Shown here one piece after another: positions 34,837 through 41,793 of a DNA stretch of 64,000 bases. The DNA is taken from contig CANQFA010000005.1 of NCBI GenBank assembly GCA_947597925.1, positions 1-64,000 of the forward strand. Reading direction: 5' to 3'. Positions within the stretch are counted from its first letter, which is position 1; each line of letters begins with the position of its first letter. The notes below the pieces were generated by a model that did no database searches, was not told the DNA's origin, and worked only from the letters and a program-made list of their open reading frames with translations. A program made the translations under genes and the position numbers. Source of the stretch: an uncultured Clostridia bacterium. GTDB lineage: Bacteria; Bacillota; Clostridia; Christensenellales; Borkfalkiaceae.

Positions 34837-37680
34837 ATGAACGAGAAAAATGTCTTTATCAGCTACGGACACGGCACCCATGACGACGCGGTGAAGCGCC
34901 TCGCGGAGGACCTGCGCGCCTTCGGCTTTCAGGTCTTCCTCGACGTGGACTACTTAAAGCTCGGCGACTGGGAGAGGATCATCGACGAGCACATCCTCTC
35001 GTGCAAATATTTCCTCTTCATGGCATCGGCACGCGCCGTCTCGGAGGCGGGCTACTGTCTCAATGAGCTCTGCCGCGCGGGGGAAAATAACTCCGTCATC
35101 GTGCCCGTGATGCTCGAAAACGTCCTCCTGCCCCTCAGTATCAATAAATTTCAGCGCTTCATCCTCGTCGACTGCTTCGCGCCCGACGGGGAGCTTCTCG
35201 AGGCGAAGTACAAAAAGCTCCTCCTCGACCTTATGAGCGTTCTGAGCGGCAACTACAAGCTCGGCTTTTCCGACCGCGAACTCCGCCTGAAGTCCGCCCT
35301 CCGCCCCGTCTCGTCGCGGAACATGACCTTTAAGTACTACAGCACCTTCTGCGGGCGGCGCGCCGCCTTCCGTGCCTTCGAAAAGTTCCTCACGGGCAAT
35401 AAAAATTTCTTCTGGGTGACCTCCCGCCCGGGCATCGGCAAGACGGCCTTCATGAGCATGCTCGCGTGGCGGTACCCCGAGAGCGTGAGCGCGGTGCACT
35501 TCTGCAAGTTCAATAACTCCGACCGCGTCAATCCCAAAAATATCATCGCCTCCGTCGCCTATCAGCTCGCGGACACCCTGCCCGAGTACAAGGAAAAGCT
35601 CCTCAGCCTCATGGACCTCGACTCCCTCTTCGAGAAGAGTGCCGCGCGCATCTTTGAGTATCTCCTCATCGAGCCCATGCAGGAGCTGCCCGTGACCCGC
35701 CCCGTGGTGGTGGTCATAGACGCCCTCGACGAGTGCTCCTTCCGCGGCGAAAACGAGCTGTGCTCCATCTTTGCGCGGACATTCGAAAATCTGCCCCCAT
35801 GGCTCAAGTTTGCCCTGTCCAGCCGCAATGAAGCGGAGATCCGCCGCAGCCTCTTCCCCATCTCTGTCGAGTACACCCTCTCGGAGGATGAGACGGAGGA
35901 CGACCTCAGGGAATACTACCGCGCGCAGTTCCCCGAGGCGCCCGAGATGAAGATCGAGCAGCTCCTCGCGAAGTCGGAGGGGTCCTTCCTCTACGCGAGC
36001 GAGATCGCCAAGCAGATCAAGGACGACAACCTGAGCCTCGACGACATCGACTTCTTCCCCGTGGGCATCTACGGATTTTACAATGACTGCTTCTCGCGCA
36101 TCTTCGGCACGGCGAGCGGAGTGGACTATGAGAGCGTGAAGCCCCTGCTCGAGTTCCTCTGCGTCGCGCAGGAGCCCACCGACGTCGACTTCCTCGAGAG
36201 CTATCTCGGGTGGTCGGAATACGATCTCAAGAAGACCCTCGCGCGTATCAGCGGCCTCTTCCCCATCCGCAACGGCTTCATAGAGCCCCTCCATAAGTCG
36301 CTCATCGACTGGCTCACAAACAGCGGAGATGTGGCACAGATCTTCTATATCAGCACCAAAAACGGCTACAGGCGCCTGCTCGAGTACATCGAGCAATACT
36401 ACGGCGCGGGGGACTATACAAATAAGTACGTCATAAAATATTTCGGGTCCACCCTCATCCGCCTCGACAAGTACGACCGCCTCGCGGAAGTGCTCGACAA
36501 CTACGAATTCCAGCGGTGTGTCATCGAAAAACTCGACTTCGACTTCGGGCTCGGGCGGTATCTTGCCGAGCTTCTGGAGGTCGCGAACCATCTCCCGCAG
36601 CGCTGCGTGGAGCTCCTGCAGCACCCCACCTTCATCCGCATCTTCTCCGAATACAGGCGCCTCCTCTACAATTCGGGCATGTTCTTCACCCTGAAAAAGT
36701 GCGGGCTCTCGGTGGCCCTCCGTTCGGATACTGCCGACTGGGGCATCGAGGGCGAGATCGGAAAGGTCTTCTACTACTACATCGTGGAGGACTTCGCGCG
36801 CGCCATCCGCAAGGCAAAGACTCTGCTCTCCACCCGCGAGGAGCTCAAGGCAGATGACTACCTGAAGTCCGAGCTCTACAACGTGAAGGGGCTCTCCGAG
36901 CGCAAACTCGTCCTCTTCGACGACGCCATGGAGTCCTTTGACAAGAGCATCGAGTGCATCACCGCGGTCATTGAGGACGACTATGTGCCCGAAAACGGCG
37001 ACCCCGAGTTCGAAAAGGGCATGGCGTACCTCATCAAGGGCAAGATCTACCTCCACATGCTCGACTTCCGCGGTGCCAACCGCAGCATCAAGACGGCCAT
37101 CAAGACGCTGCAGAGGAAGATAGACGAGATGCCCGAAAACGACAAGCGCATCTCCAACCTTCTCTTCCTCGCCGAGGACTACCGCGTGCTGGCGGACGGA
37201 TACATCTGGCAGCGGGAGTTCGAACTCGCCGAGGAATGCCTGCGGGAGTGTGAGACCATCTATGCGGGCAACAAGACATGCAGCGACCGCTACTATATCC
37301 GCTATAAGTACACGGGGCTCTTCCTCCGCATCATGCGGCGGGAAGCGACGGGCGTGCGGGAAGCGCTCGAGCACATCCTCGACGGGGAGGCGGTGAGCTC
37401 TTATGACAAGGGACAGGTGCAGTTCTATCTCGCCCTCAATGCCTATCTCAACGAGCGGGAGGACCCCGAGGCAGTCAAGCTCGGCATCAAGCGGGCGAGG
37501 GCGGGCGCCGACCGCTATGACTCCATCGACGCCCATCTCGAGACGGCGGAGTGCGAGCTCGCCGAAAAACTCCTCTCGGAAGTCGCGGGGATATCCTTCC
37601 GCTCCGACCGCGAGGAAAACGAATATATCGACAAGTGGATCGCCTACATCGAGGACGTATTCCGCACGGAGGAAGCATGA
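34837..37680 (+). CDS. TIR-STAND NTPase-TPR protein (NLR-like, putative defence)
   Basis: A 947-residue protein with immune-receptor architecture. A TIR domain fills 1-135 (VFISYGHG, then CLNELCRA with Glu77 at the position of the catalytic NADase glutamate). A STAND/NACHT-type ATPase follows: Walker A RPGIGKTA (197-204), Walker B VVVVIDALDE (290-299) and sensor LSSR (330). The C-terminal half is helical with TPR-like repeats (about 560-940). Such proteins normally sense a phage component through the C-terminus, oligomerise through the ATPase and deplete NAD+ through TIR. It has its own promoter and a 4-base ATGA overlap with an inositol-phosphatase-family gene, which may be part of the same unit. 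Confidence 0.9.
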   Translation: MNEKNVFISYGHGTHDDAVKRLAEDLRAFGFQVFLDVDYLKLGDWERIIDEHILSCKYFLFMASARAVSEAGYCLNELCRAGENNSVIVPVMLENVLLPLSINKFQRFILVDCFAPDGELLEAKYKKLLLDLMSVLSGNYKLGFSDRELRLKSALRPVSSRNMTFKYYSTFCGRRAAFRAFEKFLTGNKNFFWVTSRPGIGKTAFMSMLAWRYPESVSAVHFCKFNNSDRVNPKNIIASVAYQLADTLPEYKEKLLSLMDLDSLFEKSAARIFEYLLIEPMQELPVTRPVVVVIDALDECSFRGENELCSIFARTFENLPPWLKFALSSRNEAEIRRSLFPISVEYTLSEDETEDDLREYYRAQFPEAPEMKIEQLLAKSEGSFLYASEIAKQIKDDNLSLDDIDFFPVGIYGFYNDCFSRIFGTASGVDYESVKPLLEFLCVAQEPTDVDFLESYLGWSEYDLKKTLARISGLFPIRNGFIEPLHKSLIDWLTNSGDVAQIFYISTKNGYRRLLEYIEQYYGAGDYTNKYVIKYFGSTLIRLDKYDRLAEVLDNYEFQRCVIEKLDFDFGLGRYLAELLEVANHLPQRCVELLQHPTFIRIFSEYRRLLYNSGMFFTLKKCGLSVALRSDTADWGIEGEIGKVFYYYIVEDFARAIRKAKTLLSTREELKADDYLKSELYNVKGLSERKLVLFDDAMESFDKSIECITAVIEDDYVPENGDPEFEKGMAYLIKGKIYLHMLDFRGANRSIKTAIKTLQRKIDEMPENDKRISNLLFLAEDYRVLADGYIWQREFELAEECLRECETIYAGNKTCSDRYYIRYKYTGLFLRIMRREATGVREALEHILDGEAVSSYDKGQVQFYLALNAYLNEREDPEAVKLGIKRARAGADRYDSIDAHLETAECELAEKLLSEVAGISFRSDREENEYIDKWIAYIEDVFRTEEA

Positions 37681-38462
37681 GCGAATGGGAAGAGCGGGCC
37701 GCCTTTCTGGAGACGGCCGTAAGGGAGGCGGGCGTGCGCCTTCTCGGGCAGACGCCCGAGATCACCCGCCACAAGACGGCAAATGACCTCTTGACCGAAA
37801 ACGATGTCAGGACGGAGGAGTTTCTCGTGGAGAGGATCCTCCGCGAAGACCCCGCGGCACACATCATCTCGGAGGAGAGCTACGCGGGCGGCGAACTCGA
37901 GGGGCGGTGCTATGTCATCGACCCCATCGACGGTACCTGCAACTACGCGGTGCGGCTCCCCCTCTTCGGCATTCAGGTGGCATGTTTCGAGGGCGGCACG
38001 GCGAAGGCCTCTGTCCTGCACTATCCCTCGTCGGGGGATACCATGTCTGCGATCGAGGGCCGCGGAACGCGCTGGAACGGCGCTCCCATCTCCGTGGACA
38101 GGACCAAAAAGGCGGGCGACGGCATGCTCATCATCAGCGACTACTATGGAGACCTCCCCATTCCCATGCGGCGGCAATTTGCCCTCGTCGAAGCCCTCCA
38201 ACCCCGCTTCCTGAAGACGCGGCACTTCGGAGCGGCCTGCGTGGACTTTGCCCTGCTCGCGCGCGGCAATGCCCTCGCCTACATTACCTACTATTCCCAC
38301 ATCTGGGACATCGCCCCGGGACTGCTCGCCGCGAAGGAGGCGGGCTGCGTCTTTGCCGCCGTGGACGGCTCCCCCTACCGCTATGGGGAGGCGGGGCTCG
38401 TCGTCGCCAACTCCGAAGAGACGCTCGAGACCGTACTCGGCGCCTGCCGCAAGCTCGGCTGA
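37677..38462 (+). CDS. Inositol-monophosphatase-family phosphatase
   Basis: A 261-residue Mg2+-dependent sugar/nucleotide phosphatase. It has the metal site EES (about 64-66), DPIDGTCNY near 82 (canonical DPLDGTxNF) and WDIAPGLLAAKEAG near 211 (canonical WDxAAGxLIxxEAGG). Family members act on inositol phosphate, fructose bisphosphate or PAP; the substrate here cannot be told. The start overlaps the TIR-STAND stop (ATGA) after GGAGG, so the two are translationally coupled. A substrate related to NAD+ breakdown or PAP would be interesting but is only a suggestion from context. Confidence 0.92.
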   Translation: MSEWEERAAFLETAVREAGVRLLGQTPEITRHKTANDLLTENDVRTEEFLVERILREDPAAHIISEESYAGGELEGRCYVIDPIDGTCNYAVRLPLFGIQVACFEGGTAKASVLHYPSSGDTMSAIEGRGTRWNGAPISVDRTKKAGDGMLIISDYYGDLPIPMRRQFALVEALQPRFLKTRHFGAACVDFALLARGNALAYITYYSHIWDIAPGLLAAKEAGCVFAAVDGSPYRYGEAGLVVANSEETLETVLGACRKLG

Positions 38463-38474
38463 AGGGAGAAAATT

Positions 38475-39239
38475 ATGGACATCGTCACGATTTCCGAGGC
38501 CGCCATCGTTCCGACGCGCAACCTCAATCTGCTCTACATCATCCTCGACTGCATCTTCCTCGTCATCTTCGCCGCCCTCCTCATCTGGAAAAAGCGGTAC
38601 TCCACCCTCCTCTTTGCCCTCTTCGGCGGCGTGCTCTATACGGTGGTCGACTTCGGCGGGTTTTACCTCCTGAGCCACACCCGCACGGTGTATATCGACG
38701 GGGTGCTTCAGGGCATGGGTGGCACCTTTTGGGTCTTGCTCTGGATGTCGATGAGCTACGGCATGACCAATTTTGCCTTCATCTGGACCCTCATAGGCCG
38801 CGACAAGCTCGCGAAATACTGGGTCTTTCTCATCGTGATGTGGTGGATGATCTGCCCCTCCATCTCCGAACTCGGAGGCGAGGCGACGATCACGACCTCG
38901 CGCACCACGGGCGCCTATCACGGATGGATGGGCGTCGCCCTCGTCCTCTCCTACCTCCTCCTCATCATCCTTCTGCTCGCCAAGGAGCCCAAAAAGGCCT
39001 TCGTCAATGTCCTCTATCTCTGTCTCATCGGCTTCTGCGTGCAGTTCGGCTGGGAATTTTCCCTGCTCGTCAACGGCATCCGCCCCATGAACGAGGCGAG
39101 TATCCGCACCCTGCTCGTCAATTCCTGCCTGGAGACCAACCTCGGCATGCCCGCCATCTACGCCATCCGGTACTTCTGGTCGAAATATTTCCGCGAGGAC
39201 CTCACGCGCGTGAAAAGGGAGACCGCTCCCGAGGCGTGA
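38475..39239 (+). CDS. Seven-TM integral membrane protein, unknown
   Basis: A 254-residue hydrophobic protein with about six or seven helices (LLYIILDCIFLVIFAALLIW, FALFGGVLYTVVDFGGFYLL, WVLLWMSMSYGMTNFAFIW, WVFLIVMWWMICPSI, WMGVALVLSYLLLIILLL, NVLYLCLIGFCVQFGWEF). No family is recognised with confidence. The start lies 12 bases after the phosphatase stop with an AAGGGAGAAA ribosome binding site, so it is likely the third gene of the TIR-STAND operon. It ends before a strong terminator. Confidence 0.8.
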   Translation: MDIVTISEAAIVPTRNLNLLYIILDCIFLVIFAALLIWKKRYSTLLFALFGGVLYTVVDFGGFYLLSHTRTVYIDGVLQGMGGTFWVLLWMSMSYGMTNFAFIWTLIGRDKLAKYWVFLIVMWWMICPSISELGGEATITTSRTTGAYHGWMGVALVLSYLLLIILLLAKEPKKAFVNVLYLCLIGFCVQFGWEFSLLVNGIRPMNEASIRTLLVNSCLETNLGMPAIYAIRYFWSKYFREDLTRVKRETAPEA

Positions 39240-39339
39240 TTTTCCGACCCCATTCCCGCATTTTGAAAATTTCGGAAACTTTTTCGAGGGACTTCTGCGG
39301 AGACTTTGGAACTTTTCCGAGGAACTTCATACAAAAATA

Positions 39340-39364
39340 GGGAGACGCGCGTCTCCCATTTTTT
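39340..39364 (+). terminator. Intrinsic terminator (near-bidirectional)
   Basis: GGGAGACGC/GCGTCTCCC with no loop bases beyond the palindrome, then ATTTTTT. It separates the converging TIR-operon and spo0A. Confidence 0.88.
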
Positions 39365-39402
39365 ATGGGGCATCTCTGCCCTTCCCCCTGACATACGGCC
39401 CC

Positions 39403-40152
39403 TTATACCATATCTTCCAAAATCAATTTGTCCGCCACGAGGGCGATGAACTCGCTGTTGGTCGGCTTTTCGCTGCCGAGATAGACCCGCGCGCCGAAGA
39501 TGGCATTGATGGCGTCCACCCGCCCGCGGTTCCAGGCGACCTCGATGGCATGGCGGATGGCGCGCTCCACCTTGCTCGCGCTCGTCTCATACTTTTCCCC
39601 GATCACAGGATAGAGCTTTTTGGTCACACTGCCGAGCACCTTGGGGTCCTCGATCGCCATCTTGATGCCCTCTCTCAGATAGCCGTACCCCTTGATATGC
39701 GGCGGGATGCCGATGGAGATGAAGATATTCGTGATGCGCTCCTCCACGCTCCCCGCGCGCCTGCGCTCCACTCTCTCCCCGCGCGGCGAGGCCTCCCCGT
39801 CGAGTTCGGCCGCCCGCATCGCCACGAGTTCGGCCGAGACGGGCTTCATGAGATAGTACCGCGCGCCCAGCTCGATCGTCTTTGCGACGATGGAGTCTTC
39901 CGCATAGTTGCCGAGCACGATCACGCTCACCTTGCGCCCCGCCCGTCTGAGTTCCTCGAGCACGGTAAAGCCATCGGCCGTCCTGAGGTGCAGGCTGACG
40001 ATCGCCACGTTCGGAAGGAGCGCCTCTAAGAGTTTCAGCCCCTCTTTCCCGTCGCCCGTGACGCCGCACACCTCAAATCCCGCCTCCGCACACCGCGCTT
40101 CGAGCTCTTTCGCAAAATTTTCATTGCTCTCGAGAATCATAATGCGTTTCAT
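39403..40152 (-). CDS. spo0A: Spo0A-type sporulation regulator with degenerate receiver
   Basis: A 249-residue protein. The C-terminal DNA-binding domain is strongly Spo0A: IGIPPHIKGYGYLREGIKMA, SASKVERAIRHAIEVAW, GRVDAINAIFG and KPTNSEFIALVADKL. The receiver (1-115) is atypical. The acidic pocket is Glu8-Ser9, the phosphorylation site is Ser53 (VAIVSLHLRTADG) instead of Asp, and the Thr switch is Gly81. Only Lys103 (LMKP) remains. Phosphorelay control as in Bacillus would not work on this protein without another mechanism. SD TTTGGAGG precedes the ATG. A good promoter and an inverted pair of 0A boxes lie upstream, so autoregulation is likely. Confidence 0.96.
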   Translation of the reverse strand: MKRIMILESNENFAKELEARCAEAGFEVCGVTGDGKEGLKLLEALLPNVAIVSLHLRTADGFTVLEELRRAGRKVSVIVLGNYAEDSIVAKTIELGARYYLMKPVSAELVAMRAAELDGEASPRGERVERRRAGSVEERITNIFISIGIPPHIKGYGYLREGIKMAIEDPKVLGSVTKKLYPVIGEKYETSASKVERAIRHAIEVAWNRGRVDAINAIFGARVYLGSEKPTNSEFIALVADKLILEDMV

Positions 40153-40183
40153 AAATCAACCTCCAAAGGAAGAATGTAGCAGT

Positions 40184-40212
40184 ATTATAGCGAATCTCGG
40201 AGGATTTGTAAA
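40184..40212 (-). promoter_or_regulatory. Promoter of spo0A
   Basis: On the minus strand, TTTACA (207-212 side) and TATAAT (184-189 side), spacer 17 bp. TATAAT ends 31 bases before the start codon. Confidence 0.75.
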
Positions 40213-40287
40213 GTCATTTTTAGTGATTTTGAATAAAATTTTTATTATTTTTTAGTATTTTTTGACGATTATTGGCCTTTCTTCCGA

Positions 40288-40322
40288 TTTCGACAAGATT
40301 TTTCCTCCCGAAAGTGTCGAAA
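40288..40322. promoter_or_regulatory. Inverted pair of perfect 0A boxes
   Basis: TTTCGACA (40288-40295) and TGTCGAAA (40315-40322) are oppositely oriented matches to the Spo0A site TGTCGAA, centre spacing 27 bp. They lie about 75-110 bp upstream of the spo0A -35 box and about 90 bp upstream of the tRNA-Pro promoter, so they could act on either. Confidence 0.75.
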
Positions 40323-40407
40323 TGACCGATTTCGCGATCCGAGGAGGCGCGCACGGGCGACCCGAAAAAATTTTCGCCGAAATTTTTCTTCATGGCGGGG
40401 AAATCAC

Positions 40408-40435
40408 TTGACACTTTCGGAATAATCCTTATAAT
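40408..40435 (+). promoter_or_regulatory. Promoter of the tRNA-Pro transcript
   Basis: TTGACA (40408-40413) and TATAAT (40430-40435), spacer 16 bp. The predicted start of transcription falls at the first base of the structured leader. Confidence 0.85.
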
Positions 40436-40440
40436 AGGAT

Positions 40441-40508
40441 ATGCTCTCACCGAGGCGGCACGGGCGGCTGCCGCGTAAGAGCGCAAAGCTCTCGTAGCGA
40501 GAGAGCAT
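40441..40508 (+). ncRNA. Structured leader RNA ahead of tRNA-Pro
   Basis: ATGCTCTC (40441-40448) can pair with GAGAGCAT (40501-40508) to close a 68-nt domain. Inside are GCGGCA/TGCCGC (455-460/469-474) and GAGC/GCTC hairpins. A second GCTCTC (488-493) competes with the first for GAGAGC, so two exclusive folds are possible. It may be a processing leader, a small RNA or a switch. I do not recognise a named family. Confidence 0.45.
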
Positions 40509-40512
40509 TTAT

Positions 40513-40589
40513 TGAGGTGTAGCGCAGTTTGGTAGCGCGCTTGGTTAGGGACCAAGAGGTCGCGTGTTCAAGTCACGTCACCTCAACCA
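40513..40589 (+). tRNA. tRNA-Pro (anticodon AGG)
   Basis: Complete cloverleaf: acceptor TGAGGTG/CACCTCA, D-stem GCGC/GCGC, anticodon stem CTTGG/CCAAG, loop TTAGGGA, T-arm GCGTG-TTCAAGT-CACGT, encoded CCA. The loop is that of bacterial tRNA-Pro but position 34 (base 40547) is A rather than the usual T, G or C, giving AGG. A terminator follows at 40626-40656. Confidence 0.92.
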
Positions 40590-40706
40590 TCTTTCATTCA
40601 CCAAATGACTGTCGGTGAATAAAAAGAGCGAGATTATTCAAATCTCGCTTCTTTTTATGCAATTTAGCGCATAAAACATACAATTTATGCAGATTTTATA
40701 CGGTCA
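40588..40706 (+). repeat. Direct repeat copy A (119 bp), 3' of tRNA-Pro
   Basis: About 94% identical to copy B at 40959-41077. It begins inside the tRNA CCA and contains the inverted repeat ATTCACC/GGTGAAT and a terminator hairpin (GCGAGATT/AATCTCGC, then CTTTTT). Confidence 0.92.
40626..40656 (+). terminator. Terminator of the tRNA-Pro transcript
   Basis: GCGAGATT-ATTCA-AATCTCGC followed by TTCTTTTT. The same hairpin is repeated in copy B at about 40997-41027. Confidence 0.8.
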
Positions 40707-40958
40707 AAAAGTTGGACAAAAGTGTTTCATTTTATGACTGTCTTTTTGCCATTTTTGCTTTCCTGCCAGACTTGAACTGACGACATCTAATTTTTTTCAA
40801 AAAAATATACAAAAATATGATAGACTAATCGGACGAGCGTTGTATTACACGGCGGCTCGTTTTTTGTAAGAACGGGTAGTCGGCATAGAGTCGAGCAATT
40901 AGAATTTATCTTGTAACGCGAGAGAGGGGAGTAGGGCAGTCATTTGGTGAGTCAAAGA
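40707..40958. other. Non-coding spacer between tRNA-linked repeats
   Basis: No credible gene. It holds a terminator-like hairpin ACGAGC/GCTCGT with six T near 40837-40865. A minus-strand segment near 40759-40790 resembles a tRNA T-arm (GTCAG-TTCAAGT-CTGGC), possibly an old attachment-site remnant. A 28-bp element at 40932-40959 recurs at 41083-41110. Confidence 0.5.
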
Positions 40959-40959
40959 C
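40932..40959 (+). repeat. 28-bp direct repeat, copy 1
   Basis: Identical to 41083-41110; begins TAGGGCAGTCATTTGGTGAG. Its AGTCATTTGGTGA can pair with TCACCAAATGACT inside repeat copy B, forming a hairpin. Confidence 0.9.
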
Positions 40960-41077
40960 ATCTTTCATTCACCAAATGACTGTTGGTGAATAAAAAGAGC
41001 GAGATTATTCAAATCTCGCTTCTTTTTATGCAATTTAACACATAAAACATACTGTTTATGCAAGTTTTATACGGTCA
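40959..41077 (+). repeat. Direct repeat copy B (119 bp)
   Basis: Second copy of the sequence found immediately after tRNA-Pro, with about seven substitutions. It is bracketed by the two 28-bp repeats, as if a tRNA-adjacent segment had been duplicated during integration or excision of an element. Confidence 0.92.
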
Positions 41078-41082
41078 GACCT

Positions 41083-41110
41083 TAGGGCAGTCATTTGGTG
41101 AGTCAAAGAC
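41083..41110 (+). repeat. 28-bp direct repeat, copy 2
   Basis: Exact copy of 40932-40959. Followed by a terminator at 41111-41142. Confidence 0.9.
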
Positions 41111-41142
41111 AAAAATGCCGTAGAAGTATCTGCGGCATTTTT
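41111..41142. terminator. Bidirectional intrinsic terminator
   Basis: AAAAATGCCG and CGGCATTTTT arms around a 12-base loop. It marks the left edge of the accessory island. Confidence 0.85.
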
Positions 41143-41234
41143 ATAATGTTTAGTTGATTTTCGGAAGAACTTTGTGATACAATAGAGAAAACACACATGG
41201 GTTTTGGACAAGGCATAAACAAAAAAGGGAAAGT

Positions 41235-41792
41235 ATGACGAATTTTGAAAAACAGGCGTTCAAGCTCATCGAGCCGAGAGAGCTCCTATGCGAAGGATCC
41301 GTCTGCGATTGGGGGGACGGCCGGTAGCTCGTTCGCTTCGATCTCGGGGTCTGTCCCATCAACATCGACCTTTGGCACGCGGAGGGGGAGATCTTCGCGG
41401 AGGGGAAGAGGTTCTCTCTGAAACTTCTCCTCATGCCCGGGGCGGAACTTCTCAATGGACCGAGCGAGATCTTTCACGACGAAGAAGAGTACTACCGCGA
41501 GCGCACGATGAAGTCGATGGCGGCGGAGTCCATCATCCCGAGCGGGACCTTTTCCCCGACCGCCGACCCGAACTTTCGCGAGAATGCTTCCGTCATCTTA
41601 CAGGCGAAGATCAAGAGGGTAGAAAAAGTAAAATTCGGGAAGGCGAGCGTTCTGCACATCGTATTGAAGATGGCGGGACTCGAATTCGACACCTTTTTCG
41701 ACGATGGCGTGCTGCCCTTCGCGGAAGAGGGAAATGTGATTTCGGCCGCGTTTACGGCGGTGGGAATGATGATCAAAGAGGAGGAGAAATAA
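41235..41792 (+). pseudogene. Uncharacterised gene interrupted by an in-frame amber codon
   Basis: From ATG at 41235 (ribosome binding site AAGGGAAAG) the frame reads MTNFEKQAFKLIEPRELLCE, then a TAG at 41325-41327 (codon 31). It continues in the same frame without further stop to 41792: LVRFDLGVCPINIDLWHAEG, onward to VGMMIKEEEK. The full product would be 184 residues plus the read-through position. The part after the stop keeps good coding character. It may be a recent nonsense mutation, a read-through gene or a sequencing error; a restart at ATG 41433 is possible. It lies 1 base before the ADP-ribosylglycohydrolase start, so the two were an operon. The family is not recognised. Confidence 0.7.
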
Positions 41793-41793
41793 T

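Noticed and set aside
34954-37536. Very long minus-strand open frame (860 codons) opposite the TIR-STAND gene
   Set aside because: Long antisense frames are expected in GC-rich genes. The product has no domain features, and the plus strand has clear motifs.
37551-37676. Upstream in-frame extension of the phosphatase gene
   Set aside because: The ATG at 37677 overlaps the TIR-STAND stop as ATGA and has GGAGG before it. The extension overlaps the coding 3' end in another frame.
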